Numbered from the stretch's first letter, positions 8,606 to 18,264 are shown. The stretch: 64,000 bases of DNA from Streptomyces sp. R44 (GCF_041053105.1 NZ_CP163444.1:7906501-7970500); one strand, 5' to 3'. Numbers and translations are program-made. Notes: a model not told the origin generated them from the letters alone.

Positions 8606-10105
8606 GTGGGGGAGATGACCAAGGGAAGCAACGGATTCGTTCCGTCCGTGCCGTTGAGGATCGCGGTGCGCGGGGGCGTGGACGCCATGGCACTGCTGCT
8701 CACCGAGGCGGGGAAGGTCAGGGGCGACGGGGACGTCGTCTTCCACGGCGCCCCGGTGCATCCCTCAGGAGCGGTCCGGCTCGCGCAAGTGGCGGGGGCG
8801 GCGGAGGCCGGCACGGCATGGGTCGAGGTCGGCCTCACCGCCGTGGAGGAGCAGATCGCCCGCGTGCTGCTCGTGGGTTCGACGGAGCACGGCGCGATGA
8901 GGGACGCCGCCGGCCTTTCGGTGGAGGCCTTCGCACCCGACGGCACCTCGGTCGCGCGCTACGACGTCACCGACGCCGCCGGGGAGACGGCGATGGTCCT
9001 CGCCGAGCTCTACCGCCGGGCGGGCGGATGGAAGTTCCGCGCCGTGGGCCAGGGTTGGGCCACCGGGCTCGCCGGTCTGGCCACGGACCACGGCGTGGAC
9101 GTGGCCGAGTCCGGCGGGTCGACGGCACCGACCGCGCCGCAGGCGCCCCCGGCGCCGGCGCCGGCTCCCGCGCCGGCTCCTCTGCCCGCGCCGGCTCCCG
9201 CGCCCGCGGTGCCGACGCCGGCTCCCGCGCCTGCTTTCGCTCCTCCGCCCGCAGCGGTCGCGCCCGCGGCGCCCCCGCCCTTCGCGGTCCCCGCAGCGCC
9301 GGTCCCTCCCGCTGCGGTCCCGCCCTCGGCGGTCCCTCCCGCGTCGGCCCCTCCCATGGCGCCCGTCCCTCCCGTCACCGCCGGCTGGTGGACGTACGGG
9401 CCCGTCTTCGAGCCGTACACGGAGACAGGCCGGGACAACGACGTGATCACCGTGGCCGGCCTCCCGCCGGGTCCGGTCGTCGTCCAGCTCGACATCAGCG
9501 GCGACGGATACACCGGACTCTGGGTGCTCGACCGTCGCAACAAGGAGGAGGACAACCTCGTCAACAGCACCGAGGAGGACTTCCACGGCAGCCTCCTCGC
9601 CACCGTCCCGGCGAACGGCCCGCTGCGTCTCAAACTGCAGGCCGAGGGCCCCTGGCAGGTCCGGGTGTCGCCGCTGGCGGCCGCCCCTCGCCTGACGGAG
9701 GAGGAGGCCCCGTACCGCGGTCCCCAGGTGCTGCTGCACACGGGAGGCGTGGCCGACATGGCCGTCCACTACCGCGGCGACGACAACCTCATCGTCCACG
9801 TCTACGAACTCGCGGGGCACGACGACCACACGACCCTGCCGCGGTACGAGAACGTGGTCAACGAGATCGGCAAGCGGCGCGAGACCGTACCGCTGCCCGA
9901 GGGGCCCCTCGTCGTCCAGTTCGAGATGGCGGACGGCCCGTGGCGGGCACGGCTGAAGCACCTGCAGCCGCCGACCCGGCCGCTGCCCCCGGCGCCGCCG
10001 GGCGCGCCGGCACCCGTCCCGTTCGCCGCCCCCGGCGATCCGGCCTGGCCGGACAAGCAGTCCGGGTCCGCGACGAGGAAGAACTGGTTCACGCGAGGCC
10101 GGTGA
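8606..10105 (+). CDS. TerD-family protein with Pro-rich linker and duplicated beta domain
   Basis: A 499-residue protein. Residues about 4-165 form a TerD domain (MTKGSNGF, VRGDGDVVFHG, HPSGAV, GWATGLAGLA). TerD proteins bind calcium and occur in tellurite or stress-response systems. A linker of about 80 residues of Pro and Ala follows. The C-terminal 250 residues contain two related beta-rich units (PPGPVVVQLDIS and PEGPLVVQFEMA), probably a duplicated ligand-binding sandwich. I placed the start at the GTG at 8606, with GGAAAGG 10 bp upstream; the ATG at 8615 directly abuts GGGGGAG and is less likely. It stands beside DUF4139 genes but shares no operon with them. Confidence 0.82.
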   Translation: MGEMTKGSNGFVPSVPLRIAVRGGVDAMALLLTEAGKVRGDGDVVFHGAPVHPSGAVRLAQVAGAAEAGTAWVEVGLTAVEEQIARVLLVGSTEHGAMRDAAGLSVEAFAPDGTSVARYDVTDAAGETAMVLAELYRRAGGWKFRAVGQGWATGLAGLATDHGVDVAESGGSTAPTAPQAPPAPAPAPAPAPLPAPAPAPAVPTPAPAPAFAPPPAAVAPAAPPPFAVPAAPVPPAAVPPSAVPPASAPPMAPVPPVTAGWWTYGPVFEPYTETGRDNDVITVAGLPPGPVVVQLDISGDGYTGLWVLDRRNKEEDNLVNSTEEDFHGSLLATVPANGPLRLKLQAEGPWQVRVSPLAAAPRLTEEEAPYRGPQVLLHTGGVADMAVHYRGDDNLIVHVYELAGHDDHTTLPRYENVVNEIGKRRETVPLPEGPLVVQFEMADGPWRARLKHLQPPTRPLPPAPPGAPAPVPFAAPGDPAWPDKQSGSATRKNWFTRGR

Positions 10106-10123
10106 TGACCGGAGGGGACGGCC

Positions 10124-12361
10124 TCATGGGTGCGCGGCCGTGGACGCCAGGGCCAGGGCCGCCCCCACCTCCTCCGCCAGGGCGACCGGGTCGCCCGTCG
10201 GCACCGTCGGGTAGCCCTGGCGGCCGCGCGCCCAGGCGTCGTCCCGGGCGAACCAGTCGATCGCGACCGGCGCCGTGCCCCGTACGAGCGCGGTGTCGAG
10301 ACTCGCGAAGTACGCGGCCCAGCGCGGCGCGTACACGTCCTGGACGAGACCGGCCCACTCGCGGTTGGCGTAGTCGTGCAGGCCGCCGCTCTCGCTCGGC
10401 CCCCGGTCGGCCCAGGTGGTGAGGATCGAGCGGGCGTCGTACTCGAGCCGGTCCTTCTCGTCCGCGTCGGCGCCCCAGGAACGGGCGTCGGCGAGCCACG
10501 GGCCGATCAGGAAACGCCGGTCGGAGGAGACGAGCCGTCCGAGCAGCTCCTCGTCGGCGTTCCACTCGCGCACCAGCGCCCGGAAGCCCTCCAGATCCTT
10601 CGCGTCGTACGCGGCCTTGACGCGCGGCAGCAGGGCCCGGCCCCGGTTGGTGAGCGCCTGGCGTGCCACGTCCACCACGTCGAAGCGGTACGCGTCCGAG
10701 GTCCGCAGCTCCGGCGCCACCTGGAGCAGTTCGGACAGGGCGCGCTCCACCGTGCCGGCGTCGTACCGCATGGCCGTCGGGCTCCAGCGTGCGGCCTTGG
10801 ACGCGGTCAGGCTCGGCCGGGCCGTGAAGAGGCTGTCCTGCGGCTCGCTCCACGTACCGGAGGTCCCACTGTACGGGCCGAGGCGCAACTGCTCCCAGGC
10901 GGCGGCCGCGTGCGGGTCGGCACCGCCGTAGCGCCGGGCCGCGTAGGCGGCGAACCAGGCGCGGTGGTCGATCGGATCCGGCTCCCAGGCGAGTTCGGTG
11001 AACAGGTCGAAGGCCGCGGGGTTCCCGCCGGTGCCCTCGGGGAGGTAGGCGATTCCGCTCAGCGCACTGTCGGACCTGGTCAGCCACGTACGGAAACGGT
11101 CCACCCACACGCCCGTGTTGGCGCCCAGGCTGGTGTGGCCGCCGAAGTTGGCGATGGAACCGAACGCGTAGGACGTACCGCCCCACTGCTTCTCGCGGTC
11201 GAGCCCCTCGTACCGGTCGGAGAGGCCGTCGACGATCAGCACCCTGCTCCGGTCCACCCCGCTCAGGAGGGCCGCGGACGGGTTGTTCTGCCAGCCCAGC
11301 ATGACCCACGTGGCCCCGGGGTGCGCGGTGTCCAGGGCCTCCTGGACGGCCCCCGCCGCCCGCGCCACGTCGACCGGCCCGGGCGTGCCGCCCTCGTGCA
11401 GCAGGTCCATCTTGAACAGGGCGGTGTCACCGAACCGGTCCCGCTGCGCCCGGTAGTAGGCGGCGGCCAGTTCACCGAAGACGGGTCCGGTCGGATCCAG
11501 CCAGTCGGGCCGGGCGAACCCGACCCACTTGCCCTGCGGGACCGTGACCGCCCCCGGGTTCCGGTCGGCGAACCCGGGCGGCACCGTACCGAAGAAGCCC
11601 GGAAGCACCGGGGTCATCCCCAGGGAGCGCAGGTGCCCCGCGATCCGGCCTCCCAGAGCCGCCCGCGCCTCGATCAGCCGCTCGGAGACCGGACCCCCGA
11701 AGCCCGACATGTTCTGCAGCAGCCACCAGGCCTGATGCGCGGGACCCGGGATCCAGGCCCGCACCTCCTCCGCGCCGTAGCCGAACCCCTGGAGTGCCCG
11801 GTAGTACGGGTATTCGGCCCCGGTCGGCACGAAGACCTCGTTCACGCCGTGCAGCGCCATCAGATCGATGTCGCGCTGGTACGAGGTGAAGTCGCGGTAC
11901 GCGCCGGAGTACCCCTCGTCGGTGTCGTTCAGGGCGTACCGGTGCGGCACGCTCGCCGAGCGGGTGATCGTGCCCGGGACCGCGGGGAGCGTGGCCGGCA
12001 GCCGGCCCACGCTGTCGCCCGGCCATCCGATGTCGACCCCGGCGACCCGCTCCAGATACCAGCCCACCCCGGTGAGCAGCGTGGCCGGCGAGGTGCCCCG
12101 CACCTGGATCGCGCCCGCCGCGCCGGAGACCGAGAAGGAGTCCCCGGAGCGGGTCTCCGGCACGGGGACCAGGGTGAACTGCGCGGCCCGGGCGGGCAGC
12201 AGGCGCTCCAGGGCCGCCCGGGCGGGCCCCGGATCGAAGGCGGGCGCGGCGGCGGAGGCGCTGCCCGAGCGGGCCGGCGCGCCGGGCGCGGCGGCGGTCA
12301 CGGCGGCGAGCACCACGACGAGGAAGGTGTCACGGCAACGACGGATCAGGCGGCTGCCCAT
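10124..12361 (-). CDS. Secreted alpha-N-acetylglucosaminidase (GH89, NAGLU-like)
   Basis: A 745-residue exported enzyme. The N-terminus has an Arg-rich start, a hydrophobic core and an Ala-X-Ala cleavage region near residues 20-40. The catalytic region resembles human NAGLU: DIDLMALHGVNEVF, PYYRALQGFGY, a long (alpha/beta) barrel with FKMDLLHEGG and WVMLGWQNNPS, and an all-alpha C-terminal domain. GH89 enzymes release terminal alpha-linked GlcNAc from glycans. The start at 12361 has AGGGAG just upstream. The gene converges on the TerD-family gene (18-bp gap) and its promoter lies in the 12.4-12.6 kb intergenic stretch. It is a single gene with no neighbouring sugar importer. Confidence 0.88.
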   Translation of the reverse strand: MGSRLIRRCRDTFLVVVLAAVTAAAPGAPARSGSASAAAPAFDPGPARAALERLLPARAAQFTLVPVPETRSGDSFSVSGAAGAIQVRGTSPATLLTGVGWYLERVAGVDIGWPGDSVGRLPATLPAVPGTITRSASVPHRYALNDTDEGYSGAYRDFTSYQRDIDLMALHGVNEVFVPTGAEYPYYRALQGFGYGAEEVRAWIPGPAHQAWWLLQNMSGFGGPVSERLIEARAALGGRIAGHLRSLGMTPVLPGFFGTVPPGFADRNPGAVTVPQGKWVGFARPDWLDPTGPVFGELAAAYYRAQRDRFGDTALFKMDLLHEGGTPGPVDVARAAGAVQEALDTAHPGATWVMLGWQNNPSAALLSGVDRSRVLIVDGLSDRYEGLDREKQWGGTSYAFGSIANFGGHTSLGANTGVWVDRFRTWLTRSDSALSGIAYLPEGTGGNPAAFDLFTELAWEPDPIDHRAWFAAYAARRYGGADPHAAAAWEQLRLGPYSGTSGTWSEPQDSLFTARPSLTASKAARWSPTAMRYDAGTVERALSELLQVAPELRTSDAYRFDVVDVARQALTNRGRALLPRVKAAYDAKDLEGFRALVREWNADEELLGRLVSSDRRFLIGPWLADARSWGADADEKDRLEYDARSILTTWADRGPSESGGLHDYANREWAGLVQDVYAPRWAAYFASLDTALVRGTAPVAIDWFARDDAWARGRQGYPTVPTGDPVALAEEVGAALALASTAAHP

Positions 12362-12652
12362 CAGGCTCCCTGCTCGAACAGGACGACGGCGTAGGGCTCC
12401 ACTCTCCGACGCCCCGCACCCGCCACCCCGCAAGCGGAGCCGGGAAGGGCGCGGCGCTCATCCTTGCGGGTGCGCGCGTTCGAGTCGGGGTACGAGCCGC
12501 GCCGGGTTCCGTGGAGCGGACCCTCCATGGGGTGGGCGGCACGCACCCGCGGTGACGGGAGGGCCCGGGGAGCGCCGTATACCTGACGGACACCTGGGCC
12601 TGGCAGACTTCGCCCCTTACGGTGTCCCGTCCTCACGACCCCTGGAGGCCCC
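12362..12652. other. Divergent intergenic region
   Basis: About 290 bp between the GH89 gene (leftward) and a short ORF plus hydrolase (rightward). It should contain both promoters. I see no convincing -35/-10 pair, repeat or RNA gene. A frame on the minus strand reads through part of it but shows no protein-like pattern. Confidence 0.5.
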
Positions 12653-12742
12653 ATGGCGCAGCGGCCCGGTCATCCCTCCCGCACGGGCGGGTGCGTCCCC
12701 CGGCCGACGGGACGGCACGCGAGCGGAGAGGCCGCGCGATGA
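12653..12742 (+). CDS. Short upstream ORF coupled to hydrolase
   Basis: A 29-codon ORF with its own ribosome site (GGAGG, 6 bp before the ATG at 12653). Its TGA overlaps the ATG of the hydrolase gene as ATGA, the arrangement of translationally coupled genes. The product is Arg/Pro/Gly-rich, has one Cys, and matches nothing I recognise. It may be a regulatory uORF or chance. Confidence 0.35.
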   Translation: MAQRPGHPSRTGGCVPRPTGRHASGEAAR

Positions 12743-13386
12743 CCCTGTGCCCCACCCGCCGTGCCGACGCGGCCGCGCTCCTCGTCCGCAGCGCGCCCGC
12801 CGCGCCCACCGCCGCCGTGCTGCTGCTCCACGGCGGCCGCGCCGAGGGGCCGGAGCCGCCGCCCGCCCTCAACCTGCCGGCGCTGCGGATGCGCCCCTTC
12901 GTCGGCGCGGTGACCCGGGCCGTCCGGGGCCGGGGCGTGCTCGTCGCCGAGGTGCGCTACCGCCACCGCGGCTGGAACGGCGCACGCGCGGACGCCGCCC
13001 AGGACGCCGAGACGGCGCTCGCGCGGCTCCGGGAGCAGGTCGGGTCCGTGCCCGTCGTGCTCCTCGGTCACTCCATGGGCGGCCGGGCCGCCCTCCGCGC
13101 GGCGGGCGACCCCGCCGTGCGCGGAGTGGTCGCCCTCGCGCCGTGGTGCCCCGCCGACGAGCCCGTGGACCACCTCGGCGGCCGGCGGCTCTACCTCCTC
13201 CACGACGAGACCGACCGGGTCACCTCGGCCCGCCAGTCCTGGGAGTTCGTCCGCCGGGCCAGGGAGGCGGGCGCCGACGCGGCGGGCATCCCGATGCCGA
13301 CGGGCGGCCACGCCATGCTCCGGGGCGCGGACCTCTGGCACCGGCGCGCGGCCGAACTCACCGCGGCGCTGCTCTCCCACGGCTGA
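12739..13386 (+). CDS. Alpha/beta hydrolase (dienelactone hydrolase-like)
   Basis: A 215-residue cytosolic hydrolase. The nucleophile elbow GHSMGG places the catalytic Ser at residue 112. An upstream LLLHGG oxyanion strand is present, a catalytic Asp is probably in LLHDETDR, and the His in GGHAM. This matches small serine esterases or thioesterases of the alpha/beta hydrolase fold; the substrate is unknown. The ATG at 12739 follows GGAGAGG by 7 bp and overlaps the stop of a 29-codon ORF. It is adjacent to, but convergent with, the spore-pigment hydroxylase gene, so a pigment role is not implied. Confidence 0.82.
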   Translation: MTLCPTRRADAAALLVRSAPAAPTAAVLLLHGGRAEGPEPPPALNLPALRMRPFVGAVTRAVRGRGVLVAEVRYRHRGWNGARADAAQDAETALARLREQVGSVPVVLLGHSMGGRAALRAAGDPAVRGVVALAPWCPADEPVDHLGGRRLYLLHDETDRVTSARQSWEFVRRAREAGADAAGIPMPTGGHAMLRGADLWHRRAAELTAALLSHG

Positions 13387-13391
13387 GCCGG

Positions 13392-13423
13392 CCCCGGGCG
13401 GCGGGGCGGTCCGCTCCCCGGGG
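13392..13423 (+). terminator. GC-rich hairpin between convergent genes
   Basis: CCCCGGG pairs with CCCGGGG across an 18-nt loop, 6 bp after the hydrolase stop and before the stop of the facing hydroxylase gene. It could terminate transcription from both sides. Confidence 0.45.
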
Positions 13424-13448
13424 TTCGCGGACCCCCTCGCCGCCCGTC

Positions 13449-15116
13449 TCAGCGGGCGTCCGGCCGGGACCCGAGGCCGAGTACGGCCGTGAGGGCGGCC
13501 CTCAGCTCCGATTCCGGGTCCTCCGACGTCCCCTCGGACCGCCAGGCGACGAAACCGTCCGGGCGCACCAGCACCGCTCCGTTCACGGTGACGCCATGGG
13601 CCTCCGCCCAGTCCTCGCCGTCCGAGGGGGAGAGGTCCGCGTCCGGCCCGTCGCCGATCCGGTACGACGCGAGGGGCACCGCGAGGCGCTCGGCGACCCG
13701 GGCCGCCGCCGAGTACCAGCCGCCGACGGCACCCGCCGTGGTCAGCAGCACCGGAGACTTCTCGTACAGATCCAGGGTGGAGATCCGTTCACCCGCCCGG
13801 TTCAGCCAGAGGTGCGGCGCGCGGCTGCCCGGCTCGCCCGTCAGACGGAGCCCGTCCGGCACGACCGGCACCGCCGGGTCCGCGCCGAGCACCGCGCCCT
13901 GCGGATAGCGGTACCCCAGCGCCACGTTGAGGATCCCGCCCCGCTTCCCGCCCGCGCCCGGCCCCGGGGCGTACCCCGGGTGGCTGTGCTCGACCGAACG
14001 CGAGGAGGCACGGGCGCTCGTCGCCTCCGCGACCGGCCTGCGCTCCGCGTCGTAGGACGCGAGCAGCTCGGGGCCGGCCCAGCCGCCCAGTACCGCCGCG
14101 AGCTTCCAGGCGAGGTTGTGCGCGTCCTGGATGCCGGTGTTGGAGCCGAACGCCCCCGTGGGCGGCATCTCGTGGGCCGAGTCGCCGGCGAGGAACACCC
14201 GCCCGTCCGCGTACCGTTCGGCGATCCGCTCCGCCGCGTGCCACGGGGCCCTGCCCGTGATCTCCACGTGCAGATCCGGCACGCCCACGGCGCGCCGGAT
14301 GTGCTCCCTGCACCGCTCGTCGGTGAACTCCTCCAGCGTTTCGCCGTGTTCGGGGTGCCAGGGGGCGTGGAACACCCATCGCTCGGCGTTGTCCACCGGC
14401 AGGAGAGCGCCGTCGCCCTCCGGGGTCGTGAGGTAGCAGACGATGAAGCGCCGGTCGCCGACGACCGCCGCCAGATCGCGCGACTCGAACGTGATGCTCA
14501 CGTTGTGGAACAGGTCCCCCGGCCCCGTCTGCCCGATGCCGAGCTGCTCCCGGATGGGGCTGCGGGGGCCGTCCGCCGCGACGAGGTAGTCCGCCCGGAC
14601 GGTGGTGTGCTCACCGGTCTCCCGGCTCTTGACCCGCGCCGTCACCCCTTCGGCGTCCTGCTCGAACGACATCAGCTCGGTCGAGTACCGCAGATCCCCG
14701 CCCAGCTCCCGCGCGGTCCGCAGCAGCACGGGTTCGAGATCGTTCTGGCTGCACAGGCACCATTCGGCGGGACTGAACCGCGCGAGGCCACCGCCGGGAT
14801 CGATCTCCCGGAACAGCCACTCGCCGTCGTCACCCGCCAGGCTCGGCGCCTGGAAGATCCCGTTGTTCGCCGACAGGGTCCTCGCGGCCTCGTGGATCCG
14901 CTCCCGGACCCCCGCGCCGCGGAACACCTCCATGGTGCGCACGTTGTTCCCGCGGCCCCGCGGGTGGATCGACGTGCCCGCATGGCGCTCGACGAGCGTG
15001 TGCGGCACGCCGAGACGGCCCAGGAAGAGCGAGGTGGACAGCCCCACCAGGGAGCCGCCCACGATGAGGACGGGCGTGCGATGTCCGATCTCACCGGTCG
15101 CTTCGCTTCGGTTCAT
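13449..15116 (-). CDS. whiE ORFVIII: Spore-pigment FAD hydroxylase (WhiE ORFVIII type)
   Basis: A 555-residue class A flavoprotein monooxygenase. Visible are the N-terminal dinucleotide fold VLIVGGSLVGLSTSLFL, the conserved LVAADGPRSPIRE (DG motif) and GRVFLAGDSAHEMPPTGAFG (GD motif that binds the FAD ribityl chain). The C-terminal 110 residues form a thioredoxin-like domain as in phenol hydroxylases. It would hydroxylate the aromatic polyketide made by the divergent genes. In whiE of S. coelicolor, ORFVIII is transcribed divergently from ORFI-VII exactly as here. The start at 15116 has GGAGG 7 bp upstream, and a GTCACCGGTGAC palindrome lies just beyond. Confidence 0.88.
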   Translation of the reverse strand: MNRSEATGEIGHRTPVLIVGGSLVGLSTSLFLGRLGVPHTLVERHAGTSIHPRGRGNNVRTMEVFRGAGVRERIHEAARTLSANNGIFQAPSLAGDDGEWLFREIDPGGGLARFSPAEWCLCSQNDLEPVLLRTARELGGDLRYSTELMSFEQDAEGVTARVKSRETGEHTTVRADYLVAADGPRSPIREQLGIGQTGPGDLFHNVSITFESRDLAAVVGDRRFIVCYLTTPEGDGALLPVDNAERWVFHAPWHPEHGETLEEFTDERCREHIRRAVGVPDLHVEITGRAPWHAAERIAERYADGRVFLAGDSAHEMPPTGAFGSNTGIQDAHNLAWKLAAVLGGWAGPELLASYDAERRPVAEATSARASSRSVEHSHPGYAPGPGAGGKRGGILNVALGYRYPQGAVLGADPAVPVVPDGLRLTGEPGSRAPHLWLNRAGERISTLDLYEKSPVLLTTAGAVGGWYSAAARVAERLAVPLASYRIGDGPDADLSPSDGEDWAEAHGVTVNGAVLVRPDGFVAWRSEGTSEDPESELRAALTAVLGLGSRPDAR

Positions 15117-15130
15117 CGATGGCCTCCAGC

Positions 15131-15142
15131 GTCACCGGTGAC
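15131..15142. promoter_or_regulatory. Palindrome in divergent whiE promoter region
   Basis: GTCACCGGTGAC is a perfect 12-bp palindrome 15 bp upstream of the hydroxylase start. Its place between divergent pigment genes makes it a candidate operator. No specific regulator is indicated by the sequence. Confidence 0.4.
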
Positions 15143-15321
15143 GCGGGTCGGGGATGGGATGCACATGCCTTCCCGGCCCAGCCCCGGACCCTGCGCGGAG
15201 GGCACCCGAATGACGCACGGTTCACTCATCCGCTCCGTGGGGCTCGCGTAGAACGTGCGCCCGAGCCAACGTTCGGTACATGACGACCCCGGCCATCGGA
15301 GCCAGGCGGTCCTTCCCCGCT

Positions 15322-15349
15322 CTCACAGACGAGCAGACTCACAGACGAG
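15322..15349 (+). repeat. Direct repeat upstream of whiE ORFI
   Basis: CTCACAGACGAG occurs twice (15322-15333 and 15338-15349), 16 bp start to start, directly before the ribosome site of the first biosynthetic gene. It lies in the probable 5' leader and could be a regulator site or a small duplication. Confidence 0.5.
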
Positions 15350-15363
15350 AAGAGGTGCGCCGT

Positions 15364-16485
15364 ATGACCACCACGGCACGCATATCGCAGTCGGTGTTCG
15401 ACGGGTCCAGGCTGCGGGTGATCCTGCTGCTCGACCTGTACGACGGAGCCCAGCAGCAGTTCCTCGAAGCGTACGAGGTCATGCGCAAGCAGGTGGCCGG
15501 CGTCCCCGGCCACATCAGCGACCAGCTCTGCCAGTCCATCGAGAACCCCTCGCAGTGGCTCATCACCAGCGAATGGGAGAGCGCCCCGCCCTTCCTCGCC
15601 TGGGTGAACAGCGAGGAACACGTCGAGATGGTCAAGCCCATGCACAGCTGCGTCCGGGACACCCGGTCCATGCGCTACAGCATCCTCCGGGAGACCGGCG
15701 CACAGCGGCCCCTCACCCCGGAGACGGCCGCCGGCGAGCAGGTGGCGGCCCGCGTCGGCGACGGAGTGACCCGCCACGCGCTCACGTTCACCGTCAAGCC
15801 CGGCTCCGAGTCGAAGGTCGCCGAGCTCCTGGCCGGATACGAGTCGCCCGCGGCCCAGGTCGACGAGAACACCCGGCTGCGCCGCACCTCGCTGTTCATG
15901 CACGGCAACCGGGTCGTGCGGGCCGTCGAGGTGGAGGGCGACCTCCTGTCCGCGCTGCGGCACGTCGCCCGGCAGCCCGGCGTGCGGGCCGTCGAGGAGG
16001 CCATCAACCCCTACCTGGAGCAGGACCGGGACCTCACCGACCCCGAGTCGGCCCGCGTCTTCTTCACCCGGGCGGCCCTGCCCGCCGTGCACCACGTGGT
16101 CGCCGCCCGCCCCGAGCCGGCCGACCTGCGGCGCCACGCCCTGTACTACCCGGCCGAGGAAGGCCGCGGTTCGGACCTGGCCCGGCTCCTCGCCGAGCAG
16201 GACGCGGAGGCGGCCGTCGACCCCGACAGCCCCGTCTACGGCAGCACCGTCTTCCAGCGCGACGACGTCGTGGTGCGCCTCGTCGACGTCGAGGGCGACC
16301 TCGACCTCGATCCCGTGGCCGCCCTCGGCGTCAAGGGCGCCGGCAAGGCCAAGGCGCTGCAGCGCCTCCTCGACGGGCCCGCGATCGGCGTGGAGGGGTC
16401 GCTGGAGACCGAGCGCAACCTCAACCGGCTGCTGTCGCACGCCGACATGCTGCCCGTCACCGACCGCCGCGCGGCCGACTCCTGA
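15364..16485 (+). CDS. whiE ORFI: SchA/CurD-domain protein (WhiE ORFI)
   Basis: A 373-residue protein typical of the first gene of spore-pigment clusters (WhiE ORFI, SchA, CurD). It has two ferredoxin-like ABM repeats: an N-terminal one (residues about 15-115, [11 protein letters not shown]...WLITSEWES) and a middle one (about 135-225), plus a C-terminal part with [14 protein letters not shown]. Its biochemical role is not established; it is assumed to help shape or handle the polyketide. I chose the ATG at 15364 (AAGAGG upstream) over an in-frame ATG at 15280, since the family begins near the second. A 109-bp gap separates it from the cupin gene, but the direction and spacing fit one operon. 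Confidence 0.85.
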   Translation: MTTTARISQSVFDGSRLRVILLLDLYDGAQQQFLEAYEVMRKQVAGVPGHISDQLCQSIENPSQWLITSEWESAPPFLAWVNSEEHVEMVKPMHSCVRDTRSMRYSILRETGAQRPLTPETAAGEQVAARVGDGVTRHALTFTVKPGSESKVAELLAGYESPAAQVDENTRLRRTSLFMHGNRVVRAVEVEGDLLSALRHVARQPGVRAVEEAINPYLEQDRDLTDPESARVFFTRAALPAVHHVVAARPEPADLRRHALYYPAEEGRGSDLARLLAEQDAEAAVDPDSPVYGSTVFQRDDVVVRLVDVEGDLDLDPVAALGVKGAGKAKALQRLLDGPAIGVEGSLETERNLNRLLSHADMLPVTDRRAADS

Positions 16486-16594
16486 GAGGACGGTCCCGGG
16501 GCCACCGGCCCGACCGCCCGCGAGAGCCCGGCGCACCGGGCCACCGGCCCCCACCGTCCGTCACATCTCACCGCACCACTCGGAGGTATCAACC

Positions 16595-16999
16595 ATGCTC
16601 GAGCAGACTCGGCTCATCGTGAACCTGAGCGACACGGAGCCCAACCGCAGACGCGGGGGCGACGTGCGGGCCATGCTCACGCCCGCCACGGTGAAGTCGA
16701 CCAGCGGCTTCATGGGGATGGCCATCGCCCAGCCGGGCGAGCGCATCGCCGAGCACTACCACCCGTACTCCGAGGAGTTCGTGTACGTCGTCTCGGGCCG
16801 GTTCGAAGTGGACCTGGACGGCGAGACGCACCCGCTCGTGCCCGACCAGGGCCTCCTGATCCCCATCGGCGTCCGGCACCGCTTCCGCAACGTCGGCGAC
16901 GTGGAGGCCCGCATGGTCTTCCACCTGGGGCCGCTCGCCCCGCACCCGAGCCTCGGTCACGTCGACACCGAGGAGGCCGTCGAGGGGGCGCTCGAGTGA
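16595..16999 (+). CDS. whiE ORFII: Cupin-domain polyketide protein (WhiE ORFII)
   Basis: A 134-residue single-domain cupin. The metal-binding motif 1 reads [19 protein letters not shown] and motif 2 ends [11 protein letters not shown], giving the usual His/His/Glu/His set. WhiE ORFII-type cupins occur in nearly all spore-pigment clusters and are thought to act in polyketide tailoring or quinone formation. A strong ribosome site (CGGAGGT) precedes the ATG. The stop codon overlaps the GTG start of the KSalpha gene (GTGA), so the two are translationally coupled. Confidence 0.88.
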   Translation: MLEQTRLIVNLSDTEPNRRRGGDVRAMLTPATVKSTSGFMGMAIAQPGERIAEHYHPYSEEFVYVVSGRFEVDLDGETHPLVPDQGLLIPIGVRHRFRNVGDVEARMVFHLGPLAPHPSLGHVDTEEAVEGALE

Positions 17000-18264
17000 C
17001 CCGGCGCGTGGCCGTCACCGGCATAGGGGTGGTCGCCCCGGGCGGTGCCGGAACGGCGGCTTTCTGGGACCTCCTCGCCCAGGGGCGTACGGCGACCCGA
17101 GGCATCACCCTGTTCGACCCCGCCGGCCTGCGCTCCCGCATCGCCGCCGAGTGCGACTTCGATCCGTACGCCCACGGGCTGCCCCCCGACCTGATCCAGC
17201 ACGCGGACCGGTACGTCCAGTTCGCCGCGGTCGCCGCCGGGGAAGCCGTACGGGACTCCGGGCTCGACGCCGCCACCGAGGACCCCTGGCGCGTCGGCGT
17301 CAGCCTCGGCAGCGCCGTCGGCGGCACCACCCGCCTGGAGCACGACTACGTCCTGGTCAGCGAGCGCGGACAGCGGTGGGACGTGGACCACCGCGCCGCC
17401 GACCCCAAGCTGCACATGGCGTTCTCGCCGAGCACGCTCGCCGCGGTGGTCGCCGAACAGTTCGGGGCCCGCGGCCCGGTGCAGACCGTCTCCACCGGCT
17501 GCACCTCCGGCCTCGACGCCGTCGGCTACGCCTTCCACACCATCGAGGAGGGCCGGGCGGACGTCGTCATAGCCGGGGCGTCGGACTCGCCGATCTCCCC
17601 GATCACCATGGCCTGCTTCGACGCCATCAAGGCCACCTCGCCCGACAACGACGACCCCGAGCACGCCTCCAAACCCTTCGACAACCGCCGCAACGGCTTC
17701 GTCATGGGAGAAGGAGCGGCCGTCCTCGTCCTGGAGGAGTACGAGCACGCCAGGGCCCGCGACGCGCACATCTACTGCGAGATCAGCGGCTACGCCACCT
17801 ACGGGAACGCGTACCACATGACCGGTCTGACCGGCGAGGGCATCGAGATGGCCCGGGCGATCGACACCGCGCTCGACCAGGCCAGGCTCGACCCCACGTC
17901 GATCGACTACGTCAACGCGCACGGCTCCGGCACCCGCCAGAACGACCGGCACGAGACCGCCGCCGTCAAGCGGTCCCTGGGCTCCCACGCGTACGACACG
18001 CCCATGAGCTCCATCAAATCCATGGTGGGCCACTCGCTCGGCGCGATCGGCGCGATAGAGGTCGCCGCCTGCGTGCTCGCCCTGCGGCACCAGGTGGTGC
18101 CCCCGACCGCCAACTACGAGATCCCCGACCCCGAGTGCGACCTGGACTACGTGCCGCGCACCGCCCGCCCCCGGAAGCTCAGGAACGTGCTCTCCGTCGG
18201 CAGCGGCTTCGGAGGCTTCCAGTCCGCCGTGCTCCTGACCGGGCCGGGCGGGAGGACACGATGA
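16996..18264 (+). CDS. whiE ORFIII: Type II PKS ketosynthase alpha (WhiE ORFIII)
   Basis: A 422-residue ketosynthase that condenses malonyl units on the ACP. The catalytic triad falls at Cys169 ([12 protein letters not shown]), His309 ([14 protein letters not shown]) and His346 ([13 protein letters not shown]), the same numbers as in actinorhodin KSalpha. The N-terminus [15 protein letters not shown] is typical. It starts with GTG at 16996, overlapping the cupin stop, and its own TGA overlaps the KSbeta ATG by 4 bp, so KSalpha and KSbeta should be made in equal amounts. Order and neighbours match whiE-type spore-pigment clusters. Confidence 0.95.
   Translation: MTRRVAVTGIGVVAPGGAGTAAFWDLLAQGRTATRGITLFDPAGLRSRIAAECDFDPYAHGLPPDLIQHADRYVQFAAVAAGEAVRDSGLDAATEDPWRVGVSLGSAVGGTTRLEHDYVLVSERGQRWDVDHRAADPKLHMAFSPSTLAAVVAEQFGARGPVQTVSTGCTSGLDAVGYAFHTIEEGRADVVIAGASDSPISPITMACFDAIKATSPDNDDPEHASKPFDNRRNGFVMGEGAAVLVLEEYEHARARDAHIYCEISGYATYGNAYHMTGLTGEGIEMARAIDTALDQARLDPTSIDYVNAHGSGTRQNDRHETAAVKRSLGSHAYDTPMSSIKSMVGHSLGAIGAIEVAACVLALRHQVVPPTANYEIPDPECDLDYVPRTARPRKLRNVLSVGSGFGGFQSAVLLTGPGGRTR

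Noticed and set aside
6339..8618. 759-codon plus-strand ORF opposite the second DUF4139 gene
   Set aside because: Arg/Gly-rich composition without motifs; the opposite strand has the recognisable DUF4139 protein.
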